In this document: positions 18,424 through 27,700 of the stretch, one piece after another | Layout of the letters: each line of letters begins with the position of its first letter | How positions within the stretch are numbered: position 1 is the stretch's first letter | DNA from: Mucilaginibacter xinganensis | GTDB lineage: Bacteria > Bacteroidota > Bacteroidia > Sphingobacteriales > Sphingobacteriaceae | Assembly: GCF_002257585.1 (NCBI RefSeq) | Contig: NZ_CP022743.1 | Span: 1,736,001-1,800,000, forward strand | DNA: 64,000 bases | Direction of reading: 5' to 3' | Notes under the pieces: generated by a model | The model's database searches: none | What the model was told of the DNA's origin: nothing | Seen by the model: the letters and a program-made list of their open reading frames with translations, nothing else | Translations under genes and position numbers: made by a program

Positions 18424-19653
18424 TTAGAAAGGGCTGATAGAAATGGTAGCCGGGGTACCTGATTGGGTACTTGCATTACCATTATTTCCAATTGAGCCTG
18501 TTGCCCCCTTGCTGCCGCCGTTACCGCCGTCGCTGTGTTTACCGGAAGAACCTGCACTGCCCGCAACGCCGCCCGAGCCTGCCCCGCCACCTGTGCCATA
18601 GTTTCCCGGAGGCGCAACAAATGATGCCGAAGTAAATAAACCCGCGTAGGCTGAAGGCACATTTACTACAATGTTTCCTGATGCATTAGTCGCAGCGCCT
18701 GCGTTACCGCCCAGTCCGCCGGTGCCGCCAGAACCGCCATTGCCTGCGTTGCCGCCGTTTGTGCCGGTACATTCGCAATTGGCGCCATTAGCTCCGTTGC
18801 CGCCTGTTCCGCCCTGGCCACCCGTGCCGCCTACGCCGCCTGAGCCGCCCGTGCCTGATCTGGTCCAAATACTTATCTGCGGGTTATTACCCACGGTAAC
18901 CGTGCCGTTAATGGTTATCGTAGCCTGGTAACTTGGCAGCCCGGTTCCGCCGGGGCCACCTGGCCCGCCTGTTCCGCCTGTACCGCCTGTGCCGCCGGGG
19001 CCACCTGCATCGCCTGGTTCAGAGCCCGATACCGTGCAGCTGGAGTTGGTGCCTACGGAGCCGGTTGCGCCAACAGAACCTCCGCTGCCGGTGCCGCCAT
19101 AGGTGCCTGTCGCTCCAAAAATATTGATGTCGGCCAAATTTGTGCTGCCGCTGCTGCCTATGCGTACAAGGCCGTCGGTAATCAGGTTGAATGCGGTTTG
19201 ATATACAGACAGGTAAGCGCCATCATTAATAGTTAATACGCCTATGTTTTGATTATTTCCCCATGGAGCCGGCTGTGTAGGGCTTATAATTGTTGGTCCT
19301 GTAAGGGTATAAGCCTGTGCTGAAGTAGTTTCCATTTGTATTGGAAATGATGGCGCTACCCGTTTCCGGTCGCTTGCAGCTAAAGGCGCATCCCCATAAA
19401 GAAATTCATTCACCCGGCGCAATGTCCCATAGGCTGATCCATCTGTTTCAGCATCGGTGAGCGGAATATTACCGAAAAGCTTTTCGGTAAGCGCAGGGCC
19501 ATAATTAGGGTTAAAGATGCGGGTTACATCTCTAAGCTGATCTACGTCCTGTACTTTAGTTGTGCTGGTTACGGAAAGGCCCATATCCAGCAGCTCAAGC
19601 GAGTGGCCCAGCTGTTGAGCCCGCTCACGGAAAGAGGTTTGTGCAATTTTCAT
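18424..19653 (-). CDS. Glycine-rich repeat protein A, last gene of the 11-gene operon
   Basis: This 409-aa protein has a non-repetitive head of about 190 residues (MKIAQTSFRERAQQLGHSLE, no signal peptide) and a tail dominated by GGxGG and GxG tracts such as GGPGGTGGTGGTGGPGGPGG. The Gly tracts are interrupted by short strand-like segments (YQATITINGTVTVGNNPQIS, GNIVVNVPSAYAGLF, the ending ATISISPF). The layout suggests a beta-solenoid or a fibrous Gly-loop scaffold; it is not collagen, since there is no strict G-X-Y periodicity. A Cys-rich patch (NCECTGTNGG) sits mid-tail. It follows a similar glycine-rich gene after 48 bases, so the two are probably partners or tandem duplicates. I know no characterised homologue. 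The pure coding repeats make the opposite strand look like proline-rich genes. Confidence 0.8.
   Translation of the reverse strand: MKIAQTSFRERAQQLGHSLELLDMGLSVTSTTKVQDVDQLRDVTRIFNPNYGPALTEKLFGNIPLTDAETDGSAYGTLRRVNEFLYGDAPLAASDRKRVAPSFPIQMETTSAQAYTLTGPTIISPTQPAPWGNNQNIGVLTINDGAYLSVYQTAFNLITDGLVRIGSSGSTNLADINIFGATGTYGGTGSGGSVGATGSVGTNSSCTVSGSEPGDAGGPGGTGGTGGTGGPGGPGGTGLPSYQATITINGTVTVGNNPQISIWTRSGTGGSGGVGGTGGQGGTGGNGANGANCECTGTNGGNAGNGGSGGTGGLGGNAGAATNASGNIVVNVPSAYAGLFTSASFVAPPGNYGTGGGAGSGGVAGSAGSSGKHSDGGNGGSKGATGSIGNNGNASTQSGTPATISISPF
18480..19100 (-). repeat. Degenerate GGN-type coding repeat (Gly-rich tail of protein A)
   Basis: The plus strand shows long runs of GCC/ACC/GCCTG-type triplets (for example around 18705-18850 and 18950-19010), which encode GGTGG- and GGNGG-like tracts on the minus strand. 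The period is about 9 bases and is degenerate. These are protein repeats, not CRISPR repeats or a tandem DNA satellite. Confidence 0.65.
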
Positions 19654-19701
19654 AATTATTGTTTTAAATGTTTAGTATTTTGTTTCAATTTTTCAGCGCC
19701 G

Positions 19702-21021
19702 CTAATCCCCCGGGTATGGAAAGTCATTGAGATATAAATTAGCGCCTGCGCGTGATCTGCCATGCTGCCCATCTTTGCCATTGGTACCGTCCATCCCGTT
19801 TTTGCCTGCTTTGCAATTCAGCGCTTCATCCCCCGGCGATGGCGCATTTCCGCTCATGCCCGCTATTCCTGCTTTGCCACCGTTTCCGCCAAGCCCGCCC
19901 AAAGAAGGGTACGACCGCATGGTGACATTTGAAATAGCCTCCTGCGGAATGCGGAGGTAGATGTTGGATGCGATGCCACCATGCCCTGCGTTGCCGGCAT
20001 CGCCGCCGTTACCGGCATTTCCGCCGTCGCCTGCGTTGCCGCCGGATACTGTTTTAGTGAATGATTTTTGCCCCGGCATAGCATCGCCGCCATTACCCCC
20101 ATTTCCACCGTTGCCGCCGTTGCCGCCATCGCCGCCATCGCCTGCCTGCGAAAAAACAACCAGTTTCCCGCTTAGGTTCCGGATCGTTATTTCAGCCAGT
20201 TTGCACATCCCGCCATTTCGTCCCTTAACACCGTTTGTTCCCGGTTGCCCTTCTTCGCCATTGGTGCCGCTTAGCCCGCCGGTATTTTCCTCATCCAAAA
20301 ATATTTGCCCTAAAATGCTGTTTTGCATAGGCAGGGGTGTGCCGGCCGTGCCCGGGCGGCCCCATCTGCCGTCTATCCCGTGCGGGCCGTTATGCGGGCC
20401 ATGCCCAAAATCAACCGAATAGGGAGTGGGCAAAACGCCTATTTGATAATTGTATGCCCATGAACTGTCGTGGCAGATAAGCTGCTGGCAGAGCATCGAA
20501 AATACGTTGCCCCTGATCACTACTTTTGCATCTTCTTCAAGCACCAGCGTACCAACGTTCAGCACGGTGTATAGCTCTTCCATTTCGTCTATCCCCCAAA
20601 ATTCACCGGTTACGCTCACATCCCATGTTTCACCTTTGGGTACTATTTTATTTAACACCGAAATACCTTTTACCCTTACCGGGAAATGGCGGTTGATGCC
20701 TTTACTGTCCTTGTCCGAAACAGGTGCGTTTGCAAAAACAACAGCCTCGCCGCGGTCATGCTTGCCCTGGCCCAGCCTGCTGCGGTTTATTAACGACTCG
20801 TTAAAAAAAGTGGCGAGCCTTATCTCCCGCTGTTCGTCCGTGGCGCTGCTTAAAACTGCGCGGGCGGTTTCAAAGGTGTTAAGCTTAAAATAAGTAGTAA
20901 TCTCTTCGTTGTTCATGAGCTTTTCTTTGCTATGGCTCATAAAACCCGCCCTGCTGATAAATTCATCCAGGTTACCTGCAGACAGTTGATGCTCAATTTT
21001 TTGTTGGATCTGTGCTATCAT
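19702..21021 (-). CDS. Glycine-rich repeat protein B with beta-helix-like head
   Basis: This 439-aa protein has no signal peptide. Residues about 1-210 are ordinary sequence, including a strand-rich block (VLNVGTLVLEEDAKVVIRG, NVFSMLCQQLICHD) that resembles rungs of a parallel beta-helix. From about 215 the chain becomes Gly/Asn/Asp-rich (GDGGDGGNGGNGGNGGNGGD), broken by strands such as CKLAEITIRNLSGKLVVFSQ and SNIYLRIPQEAISNVTMRSY. It ends with NLYLNDFPYPGD. Its ATG overlaps the TGA of the upstream glycosyltransferase gene (ATGA), so translation is coupled. The Gly tracts may extend between beta-strands as in Gly-rich solenoid proteins. The Asn/Asp content could offer metal or glycan attachment sites, and the coupled glycosyltransferase makes glycosylation worth testing. 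Function unknown. Confidence 0.8.
   Translation of the reverse strand: MIAQIQQKIEHQLSAGNLDEFISRAGFMSHSKEKLMNNEEITTYFKLNTFETARAVLSSATDEQREIRLATFFNESLINRSRLGQGKHDRGEAVVFANAPVSDKDSKGINRHFPVRVKGISVLNKIVPKGETWDVSVTGEFWGIDEMEELYTVLNVGTLVLEEDAKVVIRGNVFSMLCQQLICHDSSWAYNYQIGVLPTPYSVDFGHGPHNGPHGIDGRWGRPGTAGTPLPMQNSILGQIFLDEENTGGLSGTNGEEGQPGTNGVKGRNGGMCKLAEITIRNLSGKLVVFSQAGDGGDGGNGGNGGNGGNGGDAMPGQKSFTKTVSGGNAGDGGNAGNGGDAGNAGHGGIASNIYLRIPQEAISNVTMRSYPSLGGLGGNGGKAGIAGMSGNAPSPGDEALNCKAGKNGMDGTNGKDGQHGRSRAGANLYLNDFPYPGD
19850..20160 (-). repeat. Degenerate GGN-type coding repeat (Gly-rich region of protein B)
   Basis: Plus-strand GCCGCC/GCCATT/ACCGCC triplet runs, clearest at 19975-20045 and 20085-20145, encode GGDGGNGG-type tracts on the minus strand. 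The repeat is imperfect and keeps the reading frame throughout. Confidence 0.6.
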
Positions 21022-22898
21022 GAGTGTAATAATAAATTGTTTACCGGTTGATAATATTTAACCCTGCCAAATGGACGCATACTGCTAACCCAGTCGAAAT
21101 TTTCCGTTTGTTTAACCATATCTTTATGGTGATGGCTCAGTAAATTAGCGGCGTTGTAGCTGTACAAAACCTTTTGATTAAAAAGTACGCGGTTAAAGCC
21201 AGCCATCTCAATTAGCGGGAACATGATAGCCGCATCAGCCGCAGAGTTAAGCCAGTCGCCATTTTTATCTTTAAAGCACGCCAGTTCGGGGTCCTGTTCT
21301 GCAATGCAGTGAAACAAACCGGCTCTGAAAGTTTTAATGTGTGATGTACGCCAGATGGTACGTAAAGTGCCAAAATCTTTTGGCGAGGCAAAGGGTGCCG
21401 AAATGCCTTTTGTGCCGTCACAAGCTTCGTATTGCCCGTACATTACCCAGCAGTCATGCTGCTGGTAACGATCGTTGATGTAACTCAAGGCTTCGGGGCA
21501 GGTCAGCAGGTCATCGCCGTCAAGGCAAACCACAATATCATCAGGCTCGCAATATTCAGTTATGGCATAGTTAAAATTGAACAGGCTCCCTTTCTGCATG
21601 GTATTACGGATGATGACAGAATCGAGGTTCTGCGGACAGGCAAACCCGCGGTTTTCATCGGTAGAGGCATCGTCAATAAATATCACCCGGAAACAATCAT
21701 AGTCTTGCATTTGCAGGCTCTTAACACAATTATTTAAAAAGACCGATGCGTTATAAAATGGAACTATAACTACAATTTTATTGTGCTGCCCGCTTGTTTG
21801 TATACCACTCCCTTTAAGTAAGTTATAAGCCATACTACGGGCATTAATGGCATGTTCATATACGTCGGCAGGTAATTCTTCCCGGCGTAAAATCAGGTTT
21901 GCACCTTCTATTGCTTCTGATACACGGCCGCAGGCCAGGGCGCAGGTAATATGCTCCAAAAGCAACAGGTGTGTGTAAACAGGTTTCTCAATAAACAGCT
22001 TTTCATTTTCGGGGTATTGCACACCCTGCAGCGCAACTGCCGAATAAAGGTATCCCTGGTAAAATTGCGAGGTTTCCCGGTAATGTTTAGCAATGGCGTA
22101 CACCGGCTCAAGGCGGATAGGGCGTTCGTCAAACGCTGCCTGGTAAGCCCCCATTATTTCGGGCCAGGGTAAATTTAGCTGGCGCTTCATTTCGGCAGCC
22201 TGGTACATAGCGTACCATCTTTCCTCGGCCCAGCTCCCGGCTTCCATTCGTTTTTGATACCAGTGCAGCGCTTCTGCCCATTTACCCGTGTCTTTGTATG
22301 ACTGCGCCAGGTAAAACATATACCGGGCGTTTCCGGGTTCAGCTTCCAGGGCTTCGGTTAACAACTTTATATCACGTTCAAATTTATCAAGCCGGCTGCC
22401 ACCATCACCAAAATGGGTCAGCGTTACCTGTGGTAAAAATGCCCAGCTGGAGGCAGTTTCTGCGTGAATAAATTCGTGGGTTACACCCTCGTAATTCCAG
22501 TTGTGCCGGTTGCTGATCAGCATAGGCTGGGTATAATCCAGGCTGCCTTCGTAGCGGATCTCGTAAAAGTCAAGCGCCAGTGTTTCTTTAAAAGGTGCCT
22601 TCACGTTCAGGATCATATCCGCGTCCATTATCAAAATATAGTCGCCTTTACCCTCCGCAAGGCGGATAACTTCGGCCCTGTTATGGCCAAAATTTTCCCA
22701 TTGCGTATGATGCAGTTTACCGTTTATCCCCGTCAGGCACTCCTCTATTATCTGGGGTGTGCCATCTGTCGAGCCCGTGTCGCAAATCACCCAGTGGTCA
22801 ATATGCGGCAATGCCGATTCAAGCGCACGGCGGATCACCTGCGACTCATTCTTCACCATCATGCAAAGACACAGCGTTGGTTTATGAGTTTTGAACAT
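21018..22898 (-). CDS. Bifunctional glycosyltransferase: two GT2 domains around a TPR-like middle
   Basis: This cytoplasmic protein of 626 aa probably transfers sugars onto a protein or glycan acceptor. The ATG at 22898 (MFKTHKPTLCLCMMVKNESQ) is chosen because it starts directly at the first GT2 strand; a longer start at 22943 would add an unlikely head. The first GT-A domain (residues about 8-220) has CDTGSTDGT and a DxD-like MDADM motif. Helical repeats at about 190-330 (ARYMFYLAQSYKDTGKWAEA) resemble TPRs. The second GT2 domain starts at about 368 (VVIVPFYNASVFLNNCVKSL, IDDASTD, CLDGDD). The gene overlaps the FISUMP gene upstream by 17 bases and the glycine-rich gene B downstream by 4. That coupling suggests it modifies an operon product. 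The acceptor is inference. Confidence 0.85.
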   Translation of the reverse strand: MFKTHKPTLCLCMMVKNESQVIRRALESALPHIDHWVICDTGSTDGTPQIIEECLTGINGKLHHTQWENFGHNRAEVIRLAEGKGDYILIMDADMILNVKAPFKETLALDFYEIRYEGSLDYTQPMLISNRHNWNYEGVTHEFIHAETASSWAFLPQVTLTHFGDGGSRLDKFERDIKLLTEALEAEPGNARYMFYLAQSYKDTGKWAEALHWYQKRMEAGSWAEERWYAMYQAAEMKRQLNLPWPEIMGAYQAAFDERPIRLEPVYAIAKHYRETSQFYQGYLYSAVALQGVQYPENEKLFIEKPVYTHLLLLEHITCALACGRVSEAIEGANLILRREELPADVYEHAINARSMAYNLLKGSGIQTSGQHNKIVVIVPFYNASVFLNNCVKSLQMQDYDCFRVIFIDDASTDENRGFACPQNLDSVIIRNTMQKGSLFNFNYAITEYCEPDDIVVCLDGDDLLTCPEALSYINDRYQQHDCWVMYGQYEACDGTKGISAPFASPKDFGTLRTIWRTSHIKTFRAGLFHCIAEQDPELACFKDKNGDWLNSAADAAIMFPLIEMAGFNRVLFNQKVLYSYNAANLLSHHHKDMVKQTENFDWVSSMRPFGRVKYYQPVNNLLLHS

Positions 22899-24705
22899 AG
22901 CGTGCTGATAAGTAGTAAGCCGGAGGAAAAGATCCTGTAGCATTCACAGAACTCATTGCAGAATAAAACTGGGCCCTGATATTGTTCCCTGTGCCACCGT
23001 CCTGTGTTGATGCCCAGTAATAGCCGGTGGCGGCCAGGTTGTTAAAGTTAAGCTGGTTATCGGCATAGCCGCCCAGCTGCGCATTAAAATTGGTAGTACC
23101 ACCGGTAATAAGGCTTTGGTAGGCATTTGCGCCCAGTAAGTTAAATAAATTTTGCCAGTCGGTTTGTGTTGGCAGGCGCCACCCGTCGGGCGCATTGGCC
23201 TGCGCGGTAGCCTCGTTGTACAAGAGGCCGTACTGAACCCGGTTGCCGCCATTGTTATTGTATGAAACGCAACCAGCGCCCGAATCGTAATTGTAATTGG
23301 CCGCCAGCCAGTTTTGGTTATTGATAAATACTACGGGATAGGTTTGGCCCGCCGGGTCGGTAAAAAAGTTTGCCGAAATAAACACCGTAAATTGCATAGC
23401 GTTAAGGTAGCCTCCGTTATTGTCAAAGGCTTGAAGCGTGATAAATACCGGTGTGTTTTGCGATATTTCGATAGGGATCACCAACGCGTAGCTATCGTAA
23501 TTCAATGGGCTCATGTTAGCGCTGTAATAATTCTTGGCCATTAACTGCACACCCGGCACGTTACAGATCATGTTGATATTATCTACATAAAACATTGACC
23601 ATCGCAACGGGATCGAGATATTGTTTTGCGGGCCCGTAAGGGGTATGATGGAGCCAGCCGTACTGAAAAAATTCAGCAGTCCGCGGGTAGGCGGCGGGTC
23701 TTGTTTTATTATATCAATCACATATACCGTCGTGTTATAATTAGTGGTGCTGTTAGCCTGAAAGTTGGTGAACTGCACATACATTTGCGTATGCCCGGTG
23801 GGCGTAAATGAGGCAATATTGCTAAAGGCGAACGTAACGTTGGCATTAGCTCCGGTGCCAATTATATCCTGGTTGGTAGGGTTGGGGTACAACTGCCATA
23901 CGGGACTGTTTGACTGACCGGTATCTACCGGGTTCTGGTACCCCCAATCCTGGTTTGTTGATAAGCTTGCACTGATCAGCCAGGCAGAGCCCAATGAACT
24001 TGCCTGGCCCTTGGTATCAGGTGCCAGTGCGCCGGCAGTGTTGCCATACACAAAGCTAACATTCACAATAGGGTTGCCCGTCCACATCTTTGAATCATCA
24101 TACAAAGGGGTAGTACCGGTATTTTTTAAATTAAGATAGATGGTGTTGTTAAGCGGATCAGAAGCAACTGATACAAAAACAGAACCCTGGTTGTCAAGGT
24201 TTAATTGCATTACCGTAGTGATATCCTTATTGGTTATCACTACAGGGTTGTTTAACGATAGATTTTGAGATACGGAGGCCTGCACATTGATGCCTTCCAG
24301 GTTATTGAGGTTGATTTGGATGGTATCCATTGTACTGGTGCCGTTTGATATTGCGCCGGTAATATCAAACGTAAAACTGGAGGTACTTGCCCATGTAATA
24401 GCCGTGCCGGTAAACGTAAGCATCAGGCTGTTGTCGGTCTGGTTATAAGCCCAGCCCCAGCCCGTCTGCGATAAATTAGCTATAGCCATTTGCTGAACCT
24501 CGGCGGGAGTGAAAAAAGAAGGCATGAATATTTCCATGGTGGATGCATTTGTCCCTGGCTGCACCTGGATATCACCGCCCGTTGCATTGTTAATCACAAT
24601 ATTCAATGTAGCGCTTGTGCCGATGAAAACCACCGGTTGGTTACTATCAGCAGGATTTAATGCGCTGAAAGGCATATAATCTACAGACGATTGTGTATTG
24701 GCCAT
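22882..24705 (-). CDS. Beta-rich protein with C-terminal FISUMP domain
   Basis: This 607-aa protein has a C-terminal domain (about residues 455-605) with hallmarks of the FISUMP (Fib_succ_major, C-type-lectin-like) family: YPVVFINNQNWLAANYNYD, APDGWRLPTQTDWQNLFNLL and TGYYWASTQDGGTG. The N-terminal 450 residues are Asn/Thr/Ser-rich beta-structure with no family I recognise (for example LNIVINNATGGDIQVQPGTN). FISUMP proteins are usually exported lipoproteins, but this one starts MANTQSSVDYMPF with no signal peptide. It lies 56 bases after the 1444-aa gene and overlaps the glycosyltransferase gene. A binding or display role is plausible; no catalytic residues are evident. Confidence 0.78.
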   Translation of the reverse strand: MANTQSSVDYMPFSALNPADSNQPVVFIGTSATLNIVINNATGGDIQVQPGTNASTMEIFMPSFFTPAEVQQMAIANLSQTGWGWAYNQTDNSLMLTFTGTAITWASTSSFTFDITGAISNGTSTMDTIQINLNNLEGINVQASVSQNLSLNNPVVITNKDITTVMQLNLDNQGSVFVSVASDPLNNTIYLNLKNTGTTPLYDDSKMWTGNPIVNVSFVYGNTAGALAPDTKGQASSLGSAWLISASLSTNQDWGYQNPVDTGQSNSPVWQLYPNPTNQDIIGTGANANVTFAFSNIASFTPTGHTQMYVQFTNFQANSTTNYNTTVYVIDIIKQDPPPTRGLLNFFSTAGSIIPLTGPQNNISIPLRWSMFYVDNINMICNVPGVQLMAKNYYSANMSPLNYDSYALVIPIEISQNTPVFITLQAFDNNGGYLNAMQFTVFISANFFTDPAGQTYPVVFINNQNWLAANYNYDSGAGCVSYNNNGGNRVQYGLLYNEATAQANAPDGWRLPTQTDWQNLFNLLGANAYQSLITGGTTNFNAQLGGYADNQLNFNNLAATGYYWASTQDGGTGNNIRAQFYSAMSSVNATGSFPPAYYLSARYVQNS

Positions 24706-24761
24706 CTTTTGTAAGTGTTTAGGTTTTTTAAATAATTCCTTTGTCTTTGATGTCTTAATAA

Positions 24762-27700
24762 TTAGCTGTTACCGCCTGTACCATCAGGATTAAGCGCCAG
24801 CCAGCCTTCCAGCAGCCTTTGTGGCGAATAGCCGTAGGCCGGTGCCTGGTTTGCAGCGTTAGCCGCCAGTGGAGTGACAGCCGAAGCTCCCGGCGTTATC
24901 CACGACCATGAATAGCCGTTCTCGGCAGGCAATGGCACTACCAGGCCTGATGACATTTGCAGCATTGGCCTGGTGGTGAAATTTACCGCCAGGTTGTTCA
25001 TAATTGAAGCGTACTGATCAGCCGGGATGCCCAGTTCACTTACCCCAAGCACACCCGTGGTGGCATGTACTGCGGCGCGCGGGTCTATCAGCATAGTAAT
25101 GCTTACAGGCGTTTCATTAAGGGTTAGCTGCAATGTAGTGGCCGTTGGCTGTTCAACACCGTTTGTCCACCCTGATTTTGCTGCCGGGGTATAAAAACTC
25201 TGTCCCGAATAGGGGTTGCTGCCGGTACCTTCAAAAAGGAAGCCTACCAGTCCGTCATCTAAATTGGCAAGGTCGCCCAGCCTTACCGGGAATTGTACGC
25301 TGCCCAGGTTTGCGCTGCTGTAAGGCATACGGTCGGTATAGTTGTACCGGGCATTGTTCACATCCTGCGGAAACGGACTGCTTGCGCCTGTATCTGCCTG
25401 GCTCAGCGGCAGCAGGTTACCCAGGGTTTCCATTCCAATTATCGACCGTGTAAGGGCCAGCGGGCTACCGATTAGTACAGATAGCGAAACATCCTGCGCA
25501 AAATTTGATGGGCTGATAAAATTTGCAGCATTTTGAATCGCCGTCATCATATCTTCCAGAAAAGCTGCGGGCTGGCTGTTAATATACCACATGTAGTTAG
25601 CCAAATGCTCATTTACGGTGGGGCTTCCCGGTTCGCCTATATCTGCCGCCAGTGAATTGGTAGGGTTGGCCAGGTTACCGGCACGGGTACGGTAAACTGT
25701 TACCGGGTTATTTACGTGCTCAATGCCAAAGGTGCCTATTGCGGTTCCGTTAAAATCATAAAAGAAAAGATCGTTATCCAGGTGGTTGGGAATTACCCAC
25801 CCGCAAACCGGCGAGGTGGAAGGATGGCTGTTCATTTCCACAAAGTCTGCAGTTACGCCCGGTACCAAACTGTTATGCTGGGCCGATAGCCATTTAAACC
25901 AAAGGCGGGTAGGGGTTTCAATGCGCGGGGCCAGGTATATTTTGCCCTGGTTGGCGGTGTCTGTAACCTGCGGACTCATGGCATACGAGGTAATGCAGCT
26001 CAGCATTCCCGGAACATTGCCGCTGGTAAGGTCCATCCGTTGTCCGAAAACGTCAACAAGTTCAATGCTTATGATATCCATAAATCCGGCACGCAGCGGC
26101 CCAAAATTACCCTGCGCTTTTAGTTGCGATGAGATTGGCTCAAGGCTGCTGAAGGCATCATCGTACCAGTTGTCGTTAAGGGTGGCCTTAGCTGCCGCTG
26201 CTACTTTTGAAGTAATGCTGTCTTTTGCGCCTGCAACCAGGTTTTCTACCGCAATTTGCGGAATAAAGGTTGCCAGTATCTGGTTAATGTTAAAGCTGCT
26301 TAATCCCTGCGAAAGTATTTTCCTGTTGCTGTAAAGGGCCGAGATTTGCTGCAGGGCTGCCTTATCGGGGCTGTTAGGGTTATTGTTGATAAAATTGGTG
26401 ATCTGGTATGACAGCACATTGGTTGCCCCAGTGCGCATGGTGGCGTCATCGCTGTAATCAACAGCATCAGGCGAAGTAAAATCAACTGCGGTGCTGCCGT
26501 TCATGTTATACAGGTAGTCAACCCCGTCGGCATCCAGCGAAAAGAAATCAGTTAAGTTGGTGGGCGAATATACCTGGTTTGCATTGTCGCCCTCCCAAAG
26601 CAAAGGGTTAAGCGATACGTTCCAGATCATAAAGATAGGCAGGAACGGGTCAACCCTGGTGCTTGTAAATTCGGGATACAGTAGCTGGGTGTTCCAGCCA
26701 ATATTGTCAGGCACCCAACCATCGTTTGCTGCGTTGGTGAATGTAACCTGAAGTGCCTGCGGGGCTGTCACCGCTATGTTTACATTCGAGGCCCGGGTAT
26801 AACCGGTTGCATACACCGTGGCAAATAAACTGGCGGCAGGCGGCGCCGGAATGCCTCCCGGGTTAGGGGTAATATCCAGCGGGCTCAATCCACCCTGTGC
26901 ATACATCAGTGAAGTAGTAAAATCTCCGGCAGAAGCAACTGCGGGGTTATTGCTGCCGCCTTTTGCGGCCAGTGCGGTTGTAACAAAAGGAGCCAGCATC
27001 GGGGTTATCAGAAATGCTTCGCCGATGAGGGTTTGTACGTCCGGTTGCAGGGGAGCAGGCATATTGGTAGTCAGCACCGGCACATTTGCCAGGTCGGTGG
27101 CGTTTACGGTAAAGCTGGCTGCGCTGTAACTGAACTGCAGCTGCGACAGCAGTTCCTGGCTTAGCCGGGCGTAGGTAGTATCGCCGTCGCCGTTCCTTTG
27201 CGGTGGTTCAATCATATCGCCTTCCATCAGTACAACAGGTTCTTGCGGAAGGTAAAAATCAGGCGCCTTGCCGCATTGCAGCACCACGTTGGCTTTTGGA
27301 TTAGCATTATTGTACTGAACTACCGCACTAAGCACAGTTTGGTAGCTGGTCCATACCGCATAGGCCAGGCTGCTTGTGCTTATAGTGCTACCTGGCTGCA
27401 TAATGCCGTTAACGGCCTGGCTCACATCATCTAAAGTATATTGCAGCAGCCCAACGGAGTTGCCGTAGTTAACAACAGCGTTAAGTTCGCCGCCTGATGA
27501 GGTCCATATAAAGCTTGACATGGCCGATGAGCTGATATAGCTTTCCGTGGTTTCGCCCATGTAAAGCTTAACATACCGTATCCAGTCCATAAATAGCTGC
27601 TTCCGCATAATGCTTAGTCCGCCGCGTCCCATGTCGTAGTCTTTCTGTGCCTTGTTCAGTAAGTATAGCTGTTCGGCCAGCTCAAGTGGCAGTGTTATCT

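Noticed and set aside
18424..19653. Collagen-like protein
   Set aside because: Gly is not at strict every-third-residue spacing with Pro; the pattern is GGxGG with interspersed strands.
18480..20160. Possible CRISPR or tandem satellite
   Set aside because: The GCC/ACC-rich repeats have a period of about 9 bases, no unique spacers, and keep frame as Gly codons.
18671..20422. Proline-rich open frames on the plus strand (18671-18931, 19961-20422)
   Set aside because: They are the reverse complement of the GGN coding repeats in the two glycine-rich genes; repeats without stops on one strand create long frames on the other.
22464..22940. 158-codon plus-strand frame opposite the glycosyltransferase
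   Set aside because: It runs antisense to the conserved first GT2 domain and resembles no protein.
22899..22943. Upstream start for the glycosyltransferase (TTG/CTG-type at 22943)
   Set aside because: The ATG at 22898 begins right before the first GT2 strand and reduces the overlap with the upstream gene to 17 bases; the extra 15 residues are not domain-like.
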